Of a stretch of DNA of 64,000 bases, positions 21,856 to 31,780 are shown piece after piece. The position numbers were made by a program, and so were the translations under genes. Origin of the DNA: Symsagittifera roscoffensis. Its lineage: Eukaryota > Xenacoelomorpha > Acoela > Convolutidae. Below the pieces are notes generated by a model. The model was not told the origin of the DNA. It saw nothing but the letters and a program-made list of their open reading frames with translations, and did no database searches. The stretch lies in contig NC_087062.1 in NCBI RefSeq assembly GCF_963678635.1, positions 99,747,705 to 99,811,704 on the forward strand. Reading direction: 5' to 3'. Every line of letters begins with the position of its first letter. The first letter of the stretch is position 1.

Positions 21856-22905
21856 ATGCAGCGCAGGGACTCGTTAGGATCGACTACTAAAATTCCCAGG
21901 CTAAGCAAGGGAAGCACGCGGAAATTTAGAACTAGGCGTAGCCAAACCTCGTTTAGCAGCGCTTCCGACGCGTTTGCTGAAGACGAATCGACTAAAGGTC
22001 AACCTGATCTTTCAGTGATCGAAATGAGACTAAGGAGCGAGAAAAACCTTGATGGCAATCAAGGGCGGAGCGCCGAGGCCGAGCCTGCGAGCGAAACGCC
22101 GGTGGATCCCTTTGACGAAGGGGAGCGAACGCTCATTCGACCCGACTTTGAGCCAGACGGGGTCCTCGAACGAGAGGAAGTCGAGAGGACAGAGGAGACC
22201 TCGGAGCGTTCCGAGGTCGAACCTCGGGAGGAAGTGTTGTACAGGGGAATGTCCAAATCAGAGACTAAGAGCTATAAATGGAGAAAGGAACCTTCACATC
22301 TGACAAGTGCACACTCATCCTTGGCCAAACAGAGTAACAACGCGATGATGTCGAGTATGAGTCCGGGTGAAGAGCAGACGTTCTCGAAGGCCAAGAAGAG
22401 TTGGAAGTCCTTGTACGACGAACGCATGGCGTCACTACCAACTGTAGGTTTGACTTCCAGTGATGACTACCCGGAGATAACCCATCCGGATGTGAACTTC
22501 ACACCGTGCCCAAGGAACGACATGAGCAGGGAGGCATCTTCCGCCTCGCCGACCAGGCCTATGTCAGATGGGATAACGATGGGAGCATCATCAACGTTTG
22601 ACAGACTGATGACGTCAATGCACAAGCAAAAGGGCGGTGCGTCATCAAGTACTAGGCTACAGCCACAGTTGACCTCGTCTTCTCTGGGGCTAACCCCGCC
22701 ACTGGGGGCAGCTGGTGACATAAGTGATATGTTCGCTGGTGTGATGAATGGCCTGGATGAATTGAGGCGAGACATGACTAAGCGGATAGATCAAGTTGAC
22801 GAGAGAGCTCACCATGGTCGAGAGAATTTGAAAGATGAGCTAACGCACGTGAAGTCGCAGGCGAGGTTTGATCAGGCTCAATTGATTCGTGACACCGATC
22901 AATGA
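21856..22905 (+). CDS. Element 1 Gag N-terminal part, ends at in-frame UGA
   Basis: The first ATG of the frame (21,856) opens a 349-residue polar protein, rich in Ser, Glu and Arg, with a coiled-coil-like end (LRRDMTKRIDQVDERAHHG). It ends at TGA 22,903-22,905. The same frame continues without a stop into the capsid, nucleocapsid and Pol region, and the coiled coil resumes directly after the UGA. Element 2 has no stop at the matching place. So this is the N-terminal third of one long gag-pol frame, either punctuated by readthrough or broken by a nonsense change (CAA UGA CUG context). Confidence 0.8.
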   Translation: MQRRDSLGSTTKIPRLSKGSTRKFRTRRSQTSFSSASDAFAEDESTKGQPDLSVIEMRLRSEKNLDGNQGRSAEAEPASETPVDPFDEGERTLIRPDFEPDGVLEREEVERTEETSERSEVEPREEVLYRGMSKSETKSYKWRKEPSHLTSAHSSLAKQSNNAMMSSMSPGEEQTFSKAKKSWKSLYDERMASLPTVGLTSSDDYPEITHPDVNFTPCPRNDMSREASSASPTRPMSDGITMGASSTFDRLMTSMHKQKGGASSSTRLQPQLTSSSLGLTPPLGAAGDISDMFAGVMNGLDELRRDMTKRIDQVDERAHHGRENLKDELTHVKSQARFDQAQLIRDTDQ

Positions 22906-25900
22906 CTGGCCGAGAGCCTAGCTCAGGCAAACAAAGAGTCAGAGGAAAGAGAGGCTAGGATGACAAGAGAGATCGAGCGATTGTTGAATGATCATGATAA
23001 TACCTACGCCCAAACGATGACTGGCCTGGAAAGGAGGTTGGACGCCAAATCTGACTTGATGATGCGGAAGCTTGACGCGATCCTGAATGGGAATAATTGG
23101 CAGGAGCATTCCAACTCAAGGGAGCGCTCACGCCATGCGAATGTTGGAGATGGTACGGGCAACAGTGCCAGAGCCCAGCAAGGCTCGAGAACGAACTACG
23201 AACATAGAAACAAGGAGCGGCCAAGGGCAGCCCCGCAGAGGCCTGGCTGGACAAATCCAGTCCCACCGGAGGCAGATGCCACCCCGGAGACAAGATTGCC
23301 AACCGTGCCACAAGTCAGTTCAGTACCAGATCTGACTACAGTCTCACAAGACACAACGATGTATGCCTCGATGTTTGAGCCTCTGAACAGATCTCTTGAA
23401 ACATTCATCGCCAAGCTCTCGAAGTCAACCGAGAGAGGAGAGAGGTCAAGAAGAACACTGAAAAAGCCGAAGTCATATAAAGACGAGTCAGACGGCTGCA
23501 TTGATACTTGGATAGAGGTGATGAAGTTACACTTTGAGGAAGAGAATCTCTCCAAGAAACAAGAGTGCAGCGCGCTGACGAGCAACCTAGAGGGTACTGC
23601 ATTAAATTGTGTAATGGCGAAAAGAGCCATTGAGAGAGACAGCGCTCGCAAGATATTCGACATCCTGCTGAATCGTTTCGGCTCTGGAGTACAAGGGCAC
23701 CAGGCCATGGTGAAGTTCGAGAAGAGGCGTCAGAGAGATGAAGAATCAATAGATAAATTCTTGGACGACCTTGAATTGCTCAGGAGGAGGAGCAACCCGG
23801 ATGAGAGAATATCCGAACGAAACTTGGCGATCGCTTCGAAGTTCATGGATGGTGTAAGGAGTGAGGAGTTGAAGACGATGTTGGCCACTCACTTCACCCT
23901 GTCGCTTGACCAGGTACCCACGCCCGACGACTTGCGTATGAAGTCACGCGAGTATTTACTGATAAAACCGAGGGCGCAAAACCGTTACAGCAATTATGGC
24001 AACTATAGCGGGACAAACACTGGTGCGAATTCCAGTTGGTACAAACCTCGCGATGACATGGACAAGAGGAGGTCGTGTGCGAATTGTGGTTCGATGGACC
24101 ATCACGTTTCTGCGTGTTCTGCATACAAACAGAACATGAAGGCCATAGGCTACTTTCTCGAGGACGCTGACGCGACCGACGAGGATCATGAAGAGTACGT
24201 GAGAGGGCTCATCATGAAATATGGTCCGAGGTGTTTCTTCTGTAATTTGGAGGGACACTTCAAGTCGGATTGTACTCAATTTTGGGACGCAGTAGCGGAC
24301 GCGAAACATCCCCGCCACGAAGAGGCGCTTTCGGGTGTCAAGGCCAGTCGAGCACGTCTGATGAACGAGGCTGAATCTCGGAGAAAGGAAACGACACCGA
24401 GCACCTTTGCGACCAAAAAGGTTAAGACATGGCCTGACGAGGTGGTAGCCTCGAACCTCGAAGCAGAGTCGTCTAGTCCACTCAAGGTGGATTACGGCCT
24501 GGCGGCAAGGACAGCGCTGCAGAATGTCAAACAGCACCTTGCCACGAAAGAAGTGGAGCAATGGGTAAGGTCGGAGCTGGAGAGCACAGATCTTCGGGAA
24601 AGTCTTAATGTCCTGAGTAAGACGACAAGAGCAGAAGATGAAAAAGAGCCCAAGAAACAGGGACTAAAACTGAACGTTATATCTGGCAAGACTTTCGGCA
24701 TGACGAAGGCAGGGACCAAAATAATGTCTATCATCTCAGTCGCAGGGCACCAGGTGGTCAAGAACCTGAGCGAGCCATCCGAGATTACACTGGTCCACCT
24801 GGACATCTATGCCGACTACCTGAAGGAGAAGGATCCCAAACTGGACTCCAGGGCAGTGCGAGCGCTGCTCACAACGGGAGGTCCGAGGCTGATGAAAGTG
24901 GACGGACATTATATCGATGTCCATGGCCCTTACCCGATTCTGATGAACGTGGATGGCATCAATATCTACACGAAAGCTCACATAACTGATGCGAACGATC
25001 AGGTTGGCCGGATATACATTGGTCAAGAGGAGCTGAAGGTCAGACGAATCGGACACAACGCGATGCTCGAACAAGATGCTGTGCATATTGGTTGCGAGGC
25101 AGATCTGGCCGCACACGTTCTGGACGTGCAAGGCAGACAACTTTCAGTAAAGGGGCTGCTAGACACGGGAGCAGTGGTTAGTGTCATGCCAATCAAAACT
25201 TGGACCGACATGGGTTTCGAAAGATCGGATCTCATACCGACAAACATCAGGTTGGCAGCTGCCAATCAGGGAGCGATCTATGTCGCCGGACGAACCCCGA
25301 TCATCTCACTGCAGCTTGGAAGAAGACTTCTTTGGATGAGCTTCCTAGTAGTAGAGAATTTGGATGAATCCGACCAGTTCATCCTAGGAAGGGATTTCGT
25401 TCGCAACTTTGACGTCACGATTGATCTCAATGACGGATTGATTAGGATCAAGGATCCTGAAAGAAAGTATGAGAAAAGACCCCTTAATAAGATCTTAATT
25501 AATCAGGCCAAGGTGCCGATTTTTCTGGATCGAAAAGTTAGATTAAAACCGAACCAAGCCGTAGTAGCGACGTTTAGGATGAGGAACTTGAATGAACTCA
25601 GCAATGACAGACAGGTGTGTCTGGTACCAAATCCAAACAGTAAAAGCTCGGCTATTTTAGGAAGAAGCTTCTCACTCACTCAGAGCGGACTGTGTGTGAG
25701 TGTGTTATTGAACACAGAAGCAACAACAGTGACAATACAGAGGGGAAAGAAACTTGGCTACGCTTTGCCTCTGAACACAGACTTTCTGAGTGTGGAGAAC
25801 TTGAAGAAGTTTGACGTAACTAAATGTCCATTACATGCGAACCAAGAATGTATAATGAAAAGAGTAATTGAATTGAAATCTTATAGGAAATTGTTTTCAA

Positions 25901-28900
25901 TGAAGTCGGAAACAGATGATGGGCTGTCTAGTTGTTCCAACTTTCCTGAGAGGCCGACGGAAGCAGAGTTAGCAGCGAATAGGCCTGTCCTACCTGAGAT
26001 AGAACATCTGAAGGGTAAAATATCTGACAAGGAACTAGATTCGCTTAGGGCGGTGCTAGATCGGAACGCAGACGTTTTTTCAAAGCATAAGGCCGATATA
26101 GGTTGTTGCAATTTTGTAGAGCACGAGATTGAGATAGAAGAGGGCTCGGTACCTCATAGGGAAGGGGCGAGAAGAATGACCCCAAATAAGTCAGAAGCGT
26201 GTAGGAAGGAAATTGAAATGTTAATGGAGTACGACATGATTGAGCCGTCGAAGTCCCCATGGGCTTGTGGCGTGGTCATGGCGAAAAAGAAAGGGGGACA
26301 ACTCAGATTTTGTTGTGATTTCCGTTATCTGAACGCAGTGACTATAAAGGACGCATACGCGATTCCCCGCATCGATGAGAGCCTATCCAAGCTGGGAGAC
26401 GCTAAGTTCTTCACGACGTTGGATTTGGGCTCCGCATTCTGGCAAGTGCCACTCAGAAAGCAAGATCGAGAGAAAACAGGTTTCGCGTGTGAGCTGGGAC
26501 TCTTCCAGTGGAAGAGGATGCCATTCGGATTGTGCAACGCGACGGCCACATTCCAGCGACTGATGGCCCAGGCACTCACGAGCGTCACTAAGAAATACGG
26601 GAATCTCATCATGTGTTATGTCGATGATGTTGTGATTGCAACACCAACCCTAGAAGACCACATAGAGAGGTTGGAGGAGGTGTTTTCTTGCATGAAGCAG
26701 GCGGGTCTGAAATGCAAACCCTCTAAGTGTGAAATCCTCAGGGATTCCATAAAGTATTTGGGCCGCCTGGTTGACAAAGATGGAGTGAGACCAGATCCCG
26801 AAGCAGTTGAAGCGGTGTTGACCTGGAAGGCACCTAAAACAGATACACAGTTGATGAGTTTTCTGGGATTCGCCAATTATTATCGTGAGTTCATCAAGGG
26901 GTATGCTGACAAAATATACCCCATGCAGAGATTGATGAGAAACAAGGGCAAAAAGTTCACCTGGACTGATGAGGCACAAGTCTCATTTGAAAACATCAAA
27001 CGTGAACTTTGCGAGGCACCGGTCCTCGGCATGCCAACGGAGAAGGGAATGTTCGTGCTGGACACGGATGCATCAGTGGTTGCGATATCAGGCATACTTC
27101 ACCAAGAGCAGGAGTGGAACGGGAGAACGGTTCTTCGTCCGATAGCTTATGGAAGTAAAGTCCTGAGTGACACTGAGATGAAGTACGGCGCACCAAAAGC
27201 GGAGATGTTTGCTGTGATCACGTTCGTGGAAAAATACAGGGCCTACCTGGGGAGTGCTCCATTCAAGTTACGTGTGGACAATCGTGCCCTTGCCTGGCTG
27301 AAAACCTATTCGATGGATCAAAGCTACATTGGTCGTTGGATCGTGCGCTTGGATGGATACCACATGATCATAGAGCACCGTACCCGTGACAAGCACCAGA
27401 ACGCAGATAGCCTCAGTAAAAAGACAGAATTTTATGAGCGCCTCGAGGAGAAGCAGGCTAACCAATCAGAGATCAAAGAGGGGTTTTCCTTTCTGGACAA
27501 AGAAACCTACGATAAGCTGCCACTTACTAGGTGGTTAGACAAATCAGGACATCCTATACCTGGACACCCTGACCTTCCAGTGGAGACGGCCGCGGAGATA
27601 AAGCTTTTAGCCAGAGGCGAACCCGTTCCGTTGGACCTGCTAGTCCGATCCAACTTGGTACAGCAAGAACTGACCAGGCTGGGTATAAACAGCATCGCTT
27701 TATTGAATAAGACGGTGAACGTGGCGCCGGACGTCATGGGAAAACTCCGTGACTTGTTGGATAGGGAAGTGAATAGGCATGATCGTGAATGGATAGAGAC
27801 CATGCAGAGGTTGACTGTCACCGAGAGAACGGAGAAGAGCCCAGTGTCCATTCGCAGCCGAGGCGTTGAACGGGATTGCAGGTCGATCGTCAACCAGCTG
27901 GTGACCTCGATGCCGAAAGAAGTATTGTTGAGAACTTCGTTCACTGAATATGGAACATCGAATCAAAACCAAGCTACTGAGGAAGTCAGGATCAGGTCGA
28001 AATCTAGCTTCACGAGGAAAGTGCACTTCACGGATGCAAAAGAGGAATACGAGCCAAGCCCAGATTGTTCGTCCATGGACGAGACAATGTCCGGGGAGTC
28101 TGACACCTTCGAGCCAGTCAAGGACGTCTCCTCTGATGAGTCAGACACCTTTGAGCCCGTGCAGGACGACTTGTCCGGGGAGAGGTTGACTAGACCACCT
28201 AGGGGCAGAATTTTGTCCGGGGAGTCGGGTTCAAAGCGACCGATGGACAGAGTTTTGTCCGGGGAGTCAAGAAACATCTCAGACAACTTGGAATATGATG
28301 TTGAGGAATCAGTCGACTCAAGTGGTGACTCGAAACCCCAGTCCTGGGACAACACGTCTGAAACAACTTCCAATTCCGATGTGTCAGAGATCGCAATCCA
28401 CTCCTTATTGGTAGACTGGAAGCAGTGTGGGCTGGACCGAGAAACACATCAGGATCCAGACAGGGACAGATACACCTCAGATGAAGAGGGCACTGTGGTA
28501 GATAATGCCGCAGACGAGCTCGAGCTGATAGCAGTTTCAAAACGCCCAACCAGATTGCTGCCACATGGTACGGTCGTCCGTACCAATCTGGAACCATCTG
28601 TGCAAAAAGCGACGCCTTTGAAAAAGATATGGTGTGTCAAGTTGATGGACGATGCTCATGCTCCGGAGATAATGAGTGGGCAAATGAACGTGGTGAAGAC
28701 GTATTTGAAAGCCAGGTACAGGCTGTCGGATCTCCTGAGGGCTCAACGAAATGATAGAATGACGAGCAGTCTGAAAAGATGGATCGAGAATGGAGCACCT
28801 GACAAGGGAGACTTGGAAGAAGACAGCTACAAAATCCTGAAGCAATTTTACCTGAAGAGGAAAGACTTGTTGTACCTGAATAAGGACGGAATCGTAGCCT

Positions 28901-31338
28901 GTAAGCGCAAGGAGGAGGACAAGTTCCTTTATAAATACAATTCAATAGTGTTACCACAGTTGTACCAGACCGAATTGCTCTTTCGCTCGCATGATCAGAT
29001 GGGACATCAAGGCGTGGACAAAGTGTATAACAGGATACAAAAACGATTCGAATGGCCGGGATTGAAGAAGGCTTGTGAGAAATGGATAGCCGCATGCCTG
29101 TCTTGTCAACAGGCAAAGGATCCCAGGAAACTAAGGTTCCCCCTACAGTCAATAGAATCGTCAGGTTTCAACGAAGTGGTGCAAATTGATCATCAGAAAA
29201 TCTGCATGACAGCAACGGGCTATAATCAGGTGCTGGTAATGATCGACCATTTTACGAAGTATGCGGAGGCAGCACCCTGCATGACAGCGTCGGCAGAAGA
29301 AACATGCGATCATTTGATAAACGTGTGGATAGCAAGGCATGGCTGCCCCATCACGTTCCAATCGGACAATGGCAAAGCATTCGTAGGTGATCTCACGAAA
29401 GAGTTAATGAAAAGGTCGCAGGTAGCGCAGGCCCACTCGACCACTTATCACCCGCAAACGAATGGCCTAGTCGAGAGGCAGAATCGCACACTGGTATCCA
29501 TGTTGAGAGTCTACTGCTCACGCTATATGGATGACTGGGACAAGCACTTGCCGCAAGTGATGGGTGCTTACAACAGCACGGAGCATTCCACCACGGGAAT
29601 AAGTCCGCATATGATGCTGACGGGTCATGAAAAAGCACTCCCGTTAACGTTCTTCTACCCTGAATATGAAGGGAAGAGAACAGCACCGCAAACGTACGTG
29701 CGGGACGTTATTAGAAGACAACAGGACCTCAATGACTTATGCAGGAGGAATACGCAACAGGCGCAAATTAGACAAAAAAGGAGGTTTGATAAAAGAACAG
29801 CCGATGCAAAAGCCTACTCAGTTGGCGATTACGTCTGGGTGTTCCAGGAAGTGGTTCCACCAAAAGGAACCAAGAAACTATTAAAGAAATGGCGTGGTCC
29901 ATTTCAGATAACAGAGGTGCATCAAGGAGGTCGTTTTTATCGGCTGAGCACCGGAAGAGCGGCTCATTACGAGAATATCAAACCACACAACGCCTCGTCC
30001 GAGGATTGGTGCATCCCAGCGGACATGCAAGAGGGAGACTATTTAATAGTGGATCCTGCTTGTGAAGTGAATGAAAGGGGTACTCGCGACAAGAACGACG
30101 GGAATGAGATGGTGGACAATTGTGATCTACCACTGGATCTCGAGTTGACTGAGCGAGTAGAGGTGGACGATGAAACTCTACCCTATGCCGAAGAAGACTG
30201 GGATTGCCCGGAACAAACCGAAATTGACAAAGGAATACAGCCTGACTTTCCGCTCACTATGGAGACACGCCAAAGTAAGAGGGGAAAAAACCAGAAGAAA
30301 TACAATCCGTATGGCGAGGACTTCGTTGTAGACCGGATAGTAGTGAGTGATGTCATAGACTCGCTGGTGGGGCTGGACGAAGTAGCAATGCTAGAAGAAA
30401 TCGACCTTGTGAACGATATGGATCAAGATTGGATCGACGATCGATCAGAACCGGAAGTGGAGTTCGAACCAGAAGCGGAACAGACTCATGAGCAAGAACT
30501 AACAAACTTGCGCGTGCTCGAATGGCTCCACGATCTGCCGACAGATCCAAAAGAGACGATCCTGACGATTCAGGACGTCGACAGAGACGGCGTCAAATAC
30601 ATCAGTCATGACAATACCGAGTCCAACTGGGTCGCCCCAGATGGTCCTCTACGTGTTCCACAATCCAACCTCGGTCTCCTAGACTTTGGGCGATCGACGG
30701 GGACGTCGATGGATATTTTTGTCCGGGGAGTGGGGGTAGGACTCACCCACACCGAAAATCTCATAATAAAAAAATTGAAATCGGCAAGGGAAACCGGAGA
30801 ACTAGAGACAGAGGGCGAGAATGCTAAGAAACCACCTTTTGGACGAATCTTTGAATCGTATTTTGATCTCCCGAACCACTATTCGAACAATATCGTTATA
30901 ACGGACAGCGATTTCATACTCACGGAACGCACGTGCGCCATAGCGATAACTGCGGACGTAAGCTTTAAAACAGCACTAGCGGCCGACTTTAAAAGAGAGT
31001 ACAAGAATATCGAGTTTTTATGGAAACAGAGGCCGGGTGTAGGAGGAATGATAGCGTTACCCCCTGTTGCATCACAGATACCAGGGAAATATTTGTGTTT
31101 TTTGGTTACGAAAGCTACTGATAGGCAACACGTGAATCCGGAGAGCTTGGTGTTGGCCTTGACTCGACTTAGGGATTTCCTGGTTGAGAGAGGTGTGACC
31201 TCTCTCTCGTTGCCAGTATACGATCCTAATAGGGGAAAGCTACATCCGAGAGAGTTGTACGCTCTTGTGCATGTGATATTTTCAGAGACTGACATAGAGG
31301 TTTACTTACATAAAAAATACTATCTGAGCATATGCTAA
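22906..31338 (+). CDS. Element 1 Gag-Pol polyprotein with C-terminal macro-like domain
   Basis: In-frame continuation of gag; the first ATG after the UGA is at 22,960 (2,792 codons from there). In order, numbered from 22,960: capsid-like retrotransposon gag region (about 160-330); two CCHC knuckles CANCGSMDHHVSAC (371) and CFFCNLEGHFKSDC (424); aspartic protease LLDTGA (733) with ILGRD; RT with LDLGSAFWQVPL and YVDDV (about 1,219); RNase H LDTDAS; an acidic spacer of about 500 residues; integrase HHCC zinc site (SHDQMGH...CLSC, about 2,010); D-D-35-E core (QIDH, QSDNG, LVERQ); GPF motif KWRGPFQITEV; then a long extension ending in a macro-like fold (about 2,645-2,792). It makes and integrates the cDNA. 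Length is roughly twice that of usual gypsy polyproteins. Confidence 0.93.
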   Translation: MAESLAQANKESEEREARMTREIERLLNDHDNTYAQTMTGLERRLDAKSDLMMRKLDAILNGNNWQEHSNSRERSRHANVGDGTGNSARAQQGSRTNYEHRNKERPRAAPQRPGWTNPVPPEADATPETRLPTVPQVSSVPDLTTVSQDTTMYASMFEPLNRSLETFIAKLSKSTERGERSRRTLKKPKSYKDESDGCIDTWIEVMKLHFEEENLSKKQECSALTSNLEGTALNCVMAKRAIERDSARKIFDILLNRFGSGVQGHQAMVKFEKRRQRDEESIDKFLDDLELLRRRSNPDERISERNLAIASKFMDGVRSEELKTMLATHFTLSLDQVPTPDDLRMKSREYLLIKPRAQNRYSNYGNYSGTNTGANSSWYKPRDDMDKRRSCANCGSMDHHVSACSAYKQNMKAIGYFLEDADATDEDHEEYVRGLIMKYGPRCFFCNLEGHFKSDCTQFWDAVADAKHPRHEEALSGVKASRARLMNEAESRRKETTPSTFATKKVKTWPDEVVASNLEAESSSPLKVDYGLAARTALQNVKQHLATKEVEQWVRSELESTDLRESLNVLSKTTRAEDEKEPKKQGLKLNVISGKTFGMTKAGTKIMSIISVAGHQVVKNLSEPSEITLVHLDIYADYLKEKDPKLDSRAVRALLTTGGPRLMKVDGHYIDVHGPYPILMNVDGINIYTKAHITDANDQVGRIYIGQEELKVRRIGHNAMLEQDAVHIGCEADLAAHVLDVQGRQLSVKGLLDTGAVVSVMPIKTWTDMGFERSDLIPTNIRLAAANQGAIYVAGRTPIISLQLGRRLLWMSFLVVENLDESDQFILGRDFVRNFDVTIDLNDGLIRIKDPERKYEKRPLNKILINQAKVPIFLDRKVRLKPNQAVVATFRMRNLNELSNDRQVCLVPNPNSKSSAILGRSFSLTQSGLCVSVLLNTEATTVTIQRGKKLGYALPLNTDFLSVENLKKFDVTKCPLHANQECIMKRVIELKSYRKLFSMKSETDDGLSSCSNFPERPTEAELAANRPVLPEIEHLKGKISDKELDSLRAVLDRNADVFSKHKADIGCCNFVEHEIEIEEGSVPHREGARRMTPNKSEACRKEIEMLMEYDMIEPSKSPWACGVVMAKKKGGQLRFCCDFRYLNAVTIKDAYAIPRIDESLSKLGDAKFFTTLDLGSAFWQVPLRKQDREKTGFACELGLFQWKRMPFGLCNATATFQRLMAQALTSVTKKYGNLIMCYVDDVVIATPTLEDHIERLEEVFSCMKQAGLKCKPSKCEILRDSIKYLGRLVDKDGVRPDPEAVEAVLTWKAPKTDTQLMSFLGFANYYREFIKGYADKIYPMQRLMRNKGKKFTWTDEAQVSFENIKRELCEAPVLGMPTEKGMFVLDTDASVVAISGILHQEQEWNGRTVLRPIAYGSKVLSDTEMKYGAPKAEMFAVITFVEKYRAYLGSAPFKLRVDNRALAWLKTYSMDQSYIGRWIVRLDGYHMIIEHRTRDKHQNADSLSKKTEFYERLEEKQANQSEIKEGFSFLDKETYDKLPLTRWLDKSGHPIPGHPDLPVETAAEIKLLARGEPVPLDLLVRSNLVQQELTRLGINSIALLNKTVNVAPDVMGKLRDLLDREVNRHDREWIETMQRLTVTERTEKSPVSIRSRGVERDCRSIVNQLVTSMPKEVLLRTSFTEYGTSNQNQATEEVRIRSKSSFTRKVHFTDAKEEYEPSPDCSSMDETMSGESDTFEPVKDVSSDESDTFEPVQDDLSGERLTRPPRGRILSGESGSKRPMDRVLSGESRNISDNLEYDVEESVDSSGDSKPQSWDNTSETTSNSDVSEIAIHSLLVDWKQCGLDRETHQDPDRDRYTSDEEGTVVDNAADELELIAVSKRPTRLLPHGTVVRTNLEPSVQKATPLKKIWCVKLMDDAHAPEIMSGQMNVVKTYLKARYRLSDLLRAQRNDRMTSSLKRWIENGAPDKGDLEEDSYKILKQFYLKRKDLLYLNKDGIVACKRKEEDKFLYKYNSIVLPQLYQTELLFRSHDQMGHQGVDKVYNRIQKRFEWPGLKKACEKWIAACLSCQQAKDPRKLRFPLQSIESSGFNEVVQIDHQKICMTATGYNQVLVMIDHFTKYAEAAPCMTASAEETCDHLINVWIARHGCPITFQSDNGKAFVGDLTKELMKRSQVAQAHSTTYHPQTNGLVERQNRTLVSMLRVYCSRYMDDWDKHLPQVMGAYNSTEHSTTGISPHMMLTGHEKALPLTFFYPEYEGKRTAPQTYVRDVIRRQQDLNDLCRRNTQQAQIRQKRRFDKRTADAKAYSVGDYVWVFQEVVPPKGTKKLLKKWRGPFQITEVHQGGRFYRLSTGRAAHYENIKPHNASSEDWCIPADMQEGDYLIVDPACEVNERGTRDKNDGNEMVDNCDLPLDLELTERVEVDDETLPYAEEDWDCPEQTEIDKGIQPDFPLTMETRQSKRGKNQKKYNPYGEDFVVDRIVVSDVIDSLVGLDEVAMLEEIDLVNDMDQDWIDDRSEPEVEFEPEAEQTHEQELTNLRVLEWLHDLPTDPKETILTIQDVDRDGVKYISHDNTESNWVAPDGPLRVPQSNLGLLDFGRSTGTSMDIFVRGVGVGLTHTENLIIKKLKSARETGELETEGENAKKPPFGRIFESYFDLPNHYSNNIVITDSDFILTERTCAIAITADVSFKTALAADFKREYKNIEFLWKQRPGVGGMIALPPVASQIPGKYLCFLVTKATDRQHVNPESLVLALTRLRDFLVERGVTSLSLPVYDPNRGKLHPRELYALVHVIFSETDIEVYLHKKYYLSIC
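28088..28267 (+). promoter_or_regulatory. Four internal polypurine-tract-like copies in the Pol spacer
   Basis: The word TTGTCCGGGGAGT of the 3' polypurine tract (41,385-41,397) recurs at about 28,088, 28,171, 28,211 and 28,253, always in the same frame, so that the protein shows a repeated (L)SGES peptide. Element 2 has two such copies in the same spacer. Extra plus-strand priming is one explanation; simple protein repeats are the alternative. Confidence 0.5.
30693..30759 (+). promoter_or_regulatory. Conserved hairpin-PPT-hairpin block inside pol (element 1)
   Basis: ATCGACG (30,693-30,699), loop GGGA, CGTCGAT (30,704-30,710) make a perfect 7-bp hairpin. ATTTTTGTCCGGGGAG follows, and then GTGGG...CCCAC. 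The 67 nt match element 2 (58,658-58,724) at all but three positions, far above neighbouring coding sequence. It resembles the 3' polypurine tract with its T-rich lead, so a central PPT is the leading idea. Confidence 0.65.
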
Positions 31339-31780
31339 GAATTGCGCTCGGCGATAAGTGGTTTTTATTAAGTTGCTCGATAAGAATTAGAGTCAAGCTT
31401 TAGGTTAGGCTTTAGGTACAGTATTAGGAATTAGGTTTTTATATGATAGTATAGGTGTGTGATGTTTATGTGTTTATGTTATGTTATTGTTATGATATGT
31501 TTTATGTTTGTGTCATCAAGGTGACAGCGCTTATTCGTGCTACTCTGACAAAGATAAATGTGGACGATCCACCTTGGTGCTAAATTTCAAATCAGAATTG
31601 TGAAGAGAATTTCAATGGAGAATTTTAAAGAATTGATTGATGTTGCATCCAAAAATGATGGTTCTAAGTCGCGACCTGTTTTTTAGATCTTGATTGATCG
31701 AAAATTGTTTACTGAACACTGAATCAGAAGAGACAGAGAGAAATTACACGACACGACAAGAAGAATCAACACGAAAAGAA
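31339..31780 (+). other. Pol-ORF3 spacer with splice-acceptor-like site
   Basis: This 442-nt spacer has no conserved ORF. A pyrimidine-rich acceptor-like CCTGTTTTTTAG ends at 31,686, 95 nt before the ORF3 ATG. Element 2 has TTTCTGTTTTCAG (ending 59,590) at the equivalent place, so ORF3 could be translated from a spliced RNA. Confidence 0.5.

Noticed and set aside
22960-31338. Many minus-strand open frames of 60-200 codons under gag-pol and ORF3
   Set aside because: They mirror the long plus-strand proteins; none has a domain, and they shift with codon use of the sense strand.
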